5,150 bases of DNA from a bacterium (GTDB lineage Bacteria > Bacillota_I > Bacilli_A > RF39 > UBA660). Made by a program: the position numbers and the translations under genes. Shown here piece after piece: positions 4,612-5,150 of this stretch. A model generated the notes under the pieces. That model saw only the letters and a program-made list of their open reading frames with translations, was not told where the DNA came from and did no database searches. Position 1 is the first letter of the stretch, and every line of letters starts with the position of its first letter. The DNA is taken from assembly GCA_029007685.1 (NCBI GenBank), contig JAQXIG010000057.1, forward strand, positions 1 through 5,150. Direction: 5' to 3'.

Positions 4612-4690
4612 ATAACTTATTTGATTGATGTCAATAATAAACTCATTTCATTCGTGCTACGCATTATTGACATCAATACTCATAAGTTAT
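4612..4690. repeat. 79-base inverted repeat next to the transposase
   Basis: Outer arms ATAACTTAT (4612-4620) and ATAAGTTAT (4682-4690) are perfectly complementary. Inner arms ATTGATGTCAATAAT (4624-4638) and ATTATTGACATCAAT (4663-4677) are also perfect over 15 bases. Short unmatched spacers (3 and 4 bases) separate outer from inner arms, and the central loop is 24 bases. Each inner arm contains its own smaller palindrome, ATTGA-TG-TCAAT. No T run follows on either strand, so a standard terminator is unlikely. It lies 31 bases past the transposase stop and may be an element end or a protein-binding site. Confidence 0.7.
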
Positions 4691-4721
4691 TGTTAATCAC
4701 TAACAAACAAGAATATGAAAC

Positions 4722-5150
4722 CTAAGCATATTGATGTTGTTTGTGAGATTTTTCCATTTGTCTTAGGAATGACTGTAATTTAAATGGATGTGACATTGGT
4801 GGCCTATATACCTTTTTCTCTTGAGGTTGATTATTATCTTCCTGATCAAAGTCTTTAGAAAATCTTTGATTTCTTTCTAATTCTTTTAAATTATAAATAT
4901 TTTCGTCGATTGTAACAAATAAATTTCCATCAAATGTTTCAATTACTAGGCACTCAGTTTTAGGCAAGAAACATTTTAACTCATCATCGATATATGGTTG
5001 ATAATATTTATTTTTAAACTTAATTGCATTCCCATTATCAATTTTTCTTGGAGTTAAGATAGCTAAAGTATAATTTATTTTTTCTAAGGAAGGTGAAGAT
5101 TCAAAAACGGATTCAAACTTCTTATAATCTAAGGCAAATCTATTATTGAA
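4722..5150 (-). CDS. C-terminal part of a DDE-type transposase (ISNCY/IS1202-like), N-terminus beyond the window
   Basis: The frame is open from the right edge to TAG (4724-4722), showing the last 142 residues. The short Met- or TTG-started version near 4967 is not a real start, because the frame and the homology continue upstream. Recognisable features: NNRFAL at the edge, PRKIDNGNAIKFKNKYYQPY (about 34-53), CFLPKTECLVI, a beta-rich segment with LFVTIDENIYNLKEL, an acidic Gln-rich linker, and a Pro-rich YRPPMSHPFKLQSF (115-128) near the end. From memory, this series matches the domain after the catalytic core in integrase-like transposases of the ISNCY/IS1202 group. The DDE residues and the helix-turn-helix would lie outside the window, so intactness is unknown. 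One arginine codon here is AGG (4805-4803), absent from the resident genes. The family name is from memory and less certain than the transposase call. Confidence 0.78.
   Translation of the reverse strand, partial: FNNRFALDYKKFESVFESSPSLEKINYTLAILTPRKIDNGNAIKFKNKYYQPYIDDELKCFLPKTECLVIETFDGNLFVTIDENIYNLKELERNQRFSKDFDQEDNNQPQEKKVYRPPMSHPFKLQSFLRQMEKSHKQHQYA
4722..5150 (-). mobile_element. Right-edge insertion sequence, partial
   Basis: Inferred from the transposase fragment that runs off the right edge. The left boundary is not determined; it should lie between the HTH gene stop (4492) and the transposase stop (4722), possibly at or near the 4612-4690 inverted repeat. No target-site duplication can be checked because the other end is outside the window. 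Confidence 0.5.

Larger units (their letters stand above)
4493..4721. other. Gap between convergent genes, filled with inverted repeats
   Basis: I find no coding frame of note. The gap holds an AT palindrome at 4552-4576 (AATGTCTTAAAA against TTTTAAAACATT, one mismatch), a hairpin terminator at 4577-4599 and a 79-base inverted repeat at 4612-4690. The junction between resident chromosome and the transposase-bearing element must fall somewhere here or inside the repeats. Confidence 0.5.

Noticed and set aside
4612..4690. Inverted repeat read as a rho-independent terminator
   Set aside because: The stem is long enough, but no T run follows on either strand and the arms are interrupted. An element end or protein-binding site fits better.
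1..5150. CRISPR array, tRNA or rRNA gene
   Set aside because: I see no regularly spaced direct repeats and no cloverleaf or rRNA-like conserved segments in the gaps. The repeats present are single inverted pairs.
1..5150. TAG or TGA recoded as a sense codon throughout
   Set aside because: TAG ends the 228-626 gene directly before a terminator and ends the transposase. TGA ends the 788-1402 frame. Trp positions in mnmA and spoIIM use TGG.

Overview
The window is AT-rich DNA with short intergenic gaps and AGGTGA/GGAGG-type ribosome binding sites. It suggests a low-GC Firmicutes chromosome of the Bacilli, probably one of the uncultivated gut lineages near Erysipelotrichia, RF39 or the Mollicutes. 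This rests on an MnmA with the long LGNP...ICPQEQDY insertion that I associate with those groups, a SpoIIM homologue (endospore ancestry), strong AGA preference for arginine, and an arginine-free SpoIIM. TGG is the visible Trp codon, and TAA, TAG and TGA all end genes, so I see no direct sign of a changed stop code. The species cannot be named from the window.

Layout. At the left edge, the first 22 codons of an unrecognised minus-strand gene start at 67 and share a promoter region with a divergent plus-strand gene (228-626). That gene encodes a small single-pass membrane protein with a Gln/Pro-rich cytoplasmic tail, and it ends at a strong hairpin terminator. Next is an unrecognised 204-codon frame (788-1402) whose reading frame continues upstream through an in-frame TAG, so it may be a broken gene. 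A palindrome-rich stretch without genes (1403-1705) follows and may hide a minus-strand small RNA. A 30-residue membrane miniprotein (1706-1798, minus) is divergent from spoIIM (1897-2517). spoIIM is followed after 34 bases by mnmA (2552-3658), which ends at a perfect hairpin terminator. That terminator overlaps the promoter of an XRE-type helix-turn-helix protein (3725-4492). The right end holds the C-terminal 142 residues of a transposase that I place in the ISNCY/IS1202-like group (4722 to beyond 5150, minus). Just past its stop is a 79-base inverted repeat.

Functionally, mnmA is translation housekeeping and spoIIM belongs to engulfment during sporulation. Their adjacency probably reflects genome compaction rather than shared function. 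Most of the genes with a visible promoter have their own near-consensus sigma-A-type -10 box, often so close to the start codon that the predicted leader is only about 10 bases. No complete, clearly new multi-gene system is visible. The points most worth checking are the amber-interrupted gene, the palindromic 1449-1610 region, the 30-residue miniprotein, and the large inverted repeat beside the transposase.
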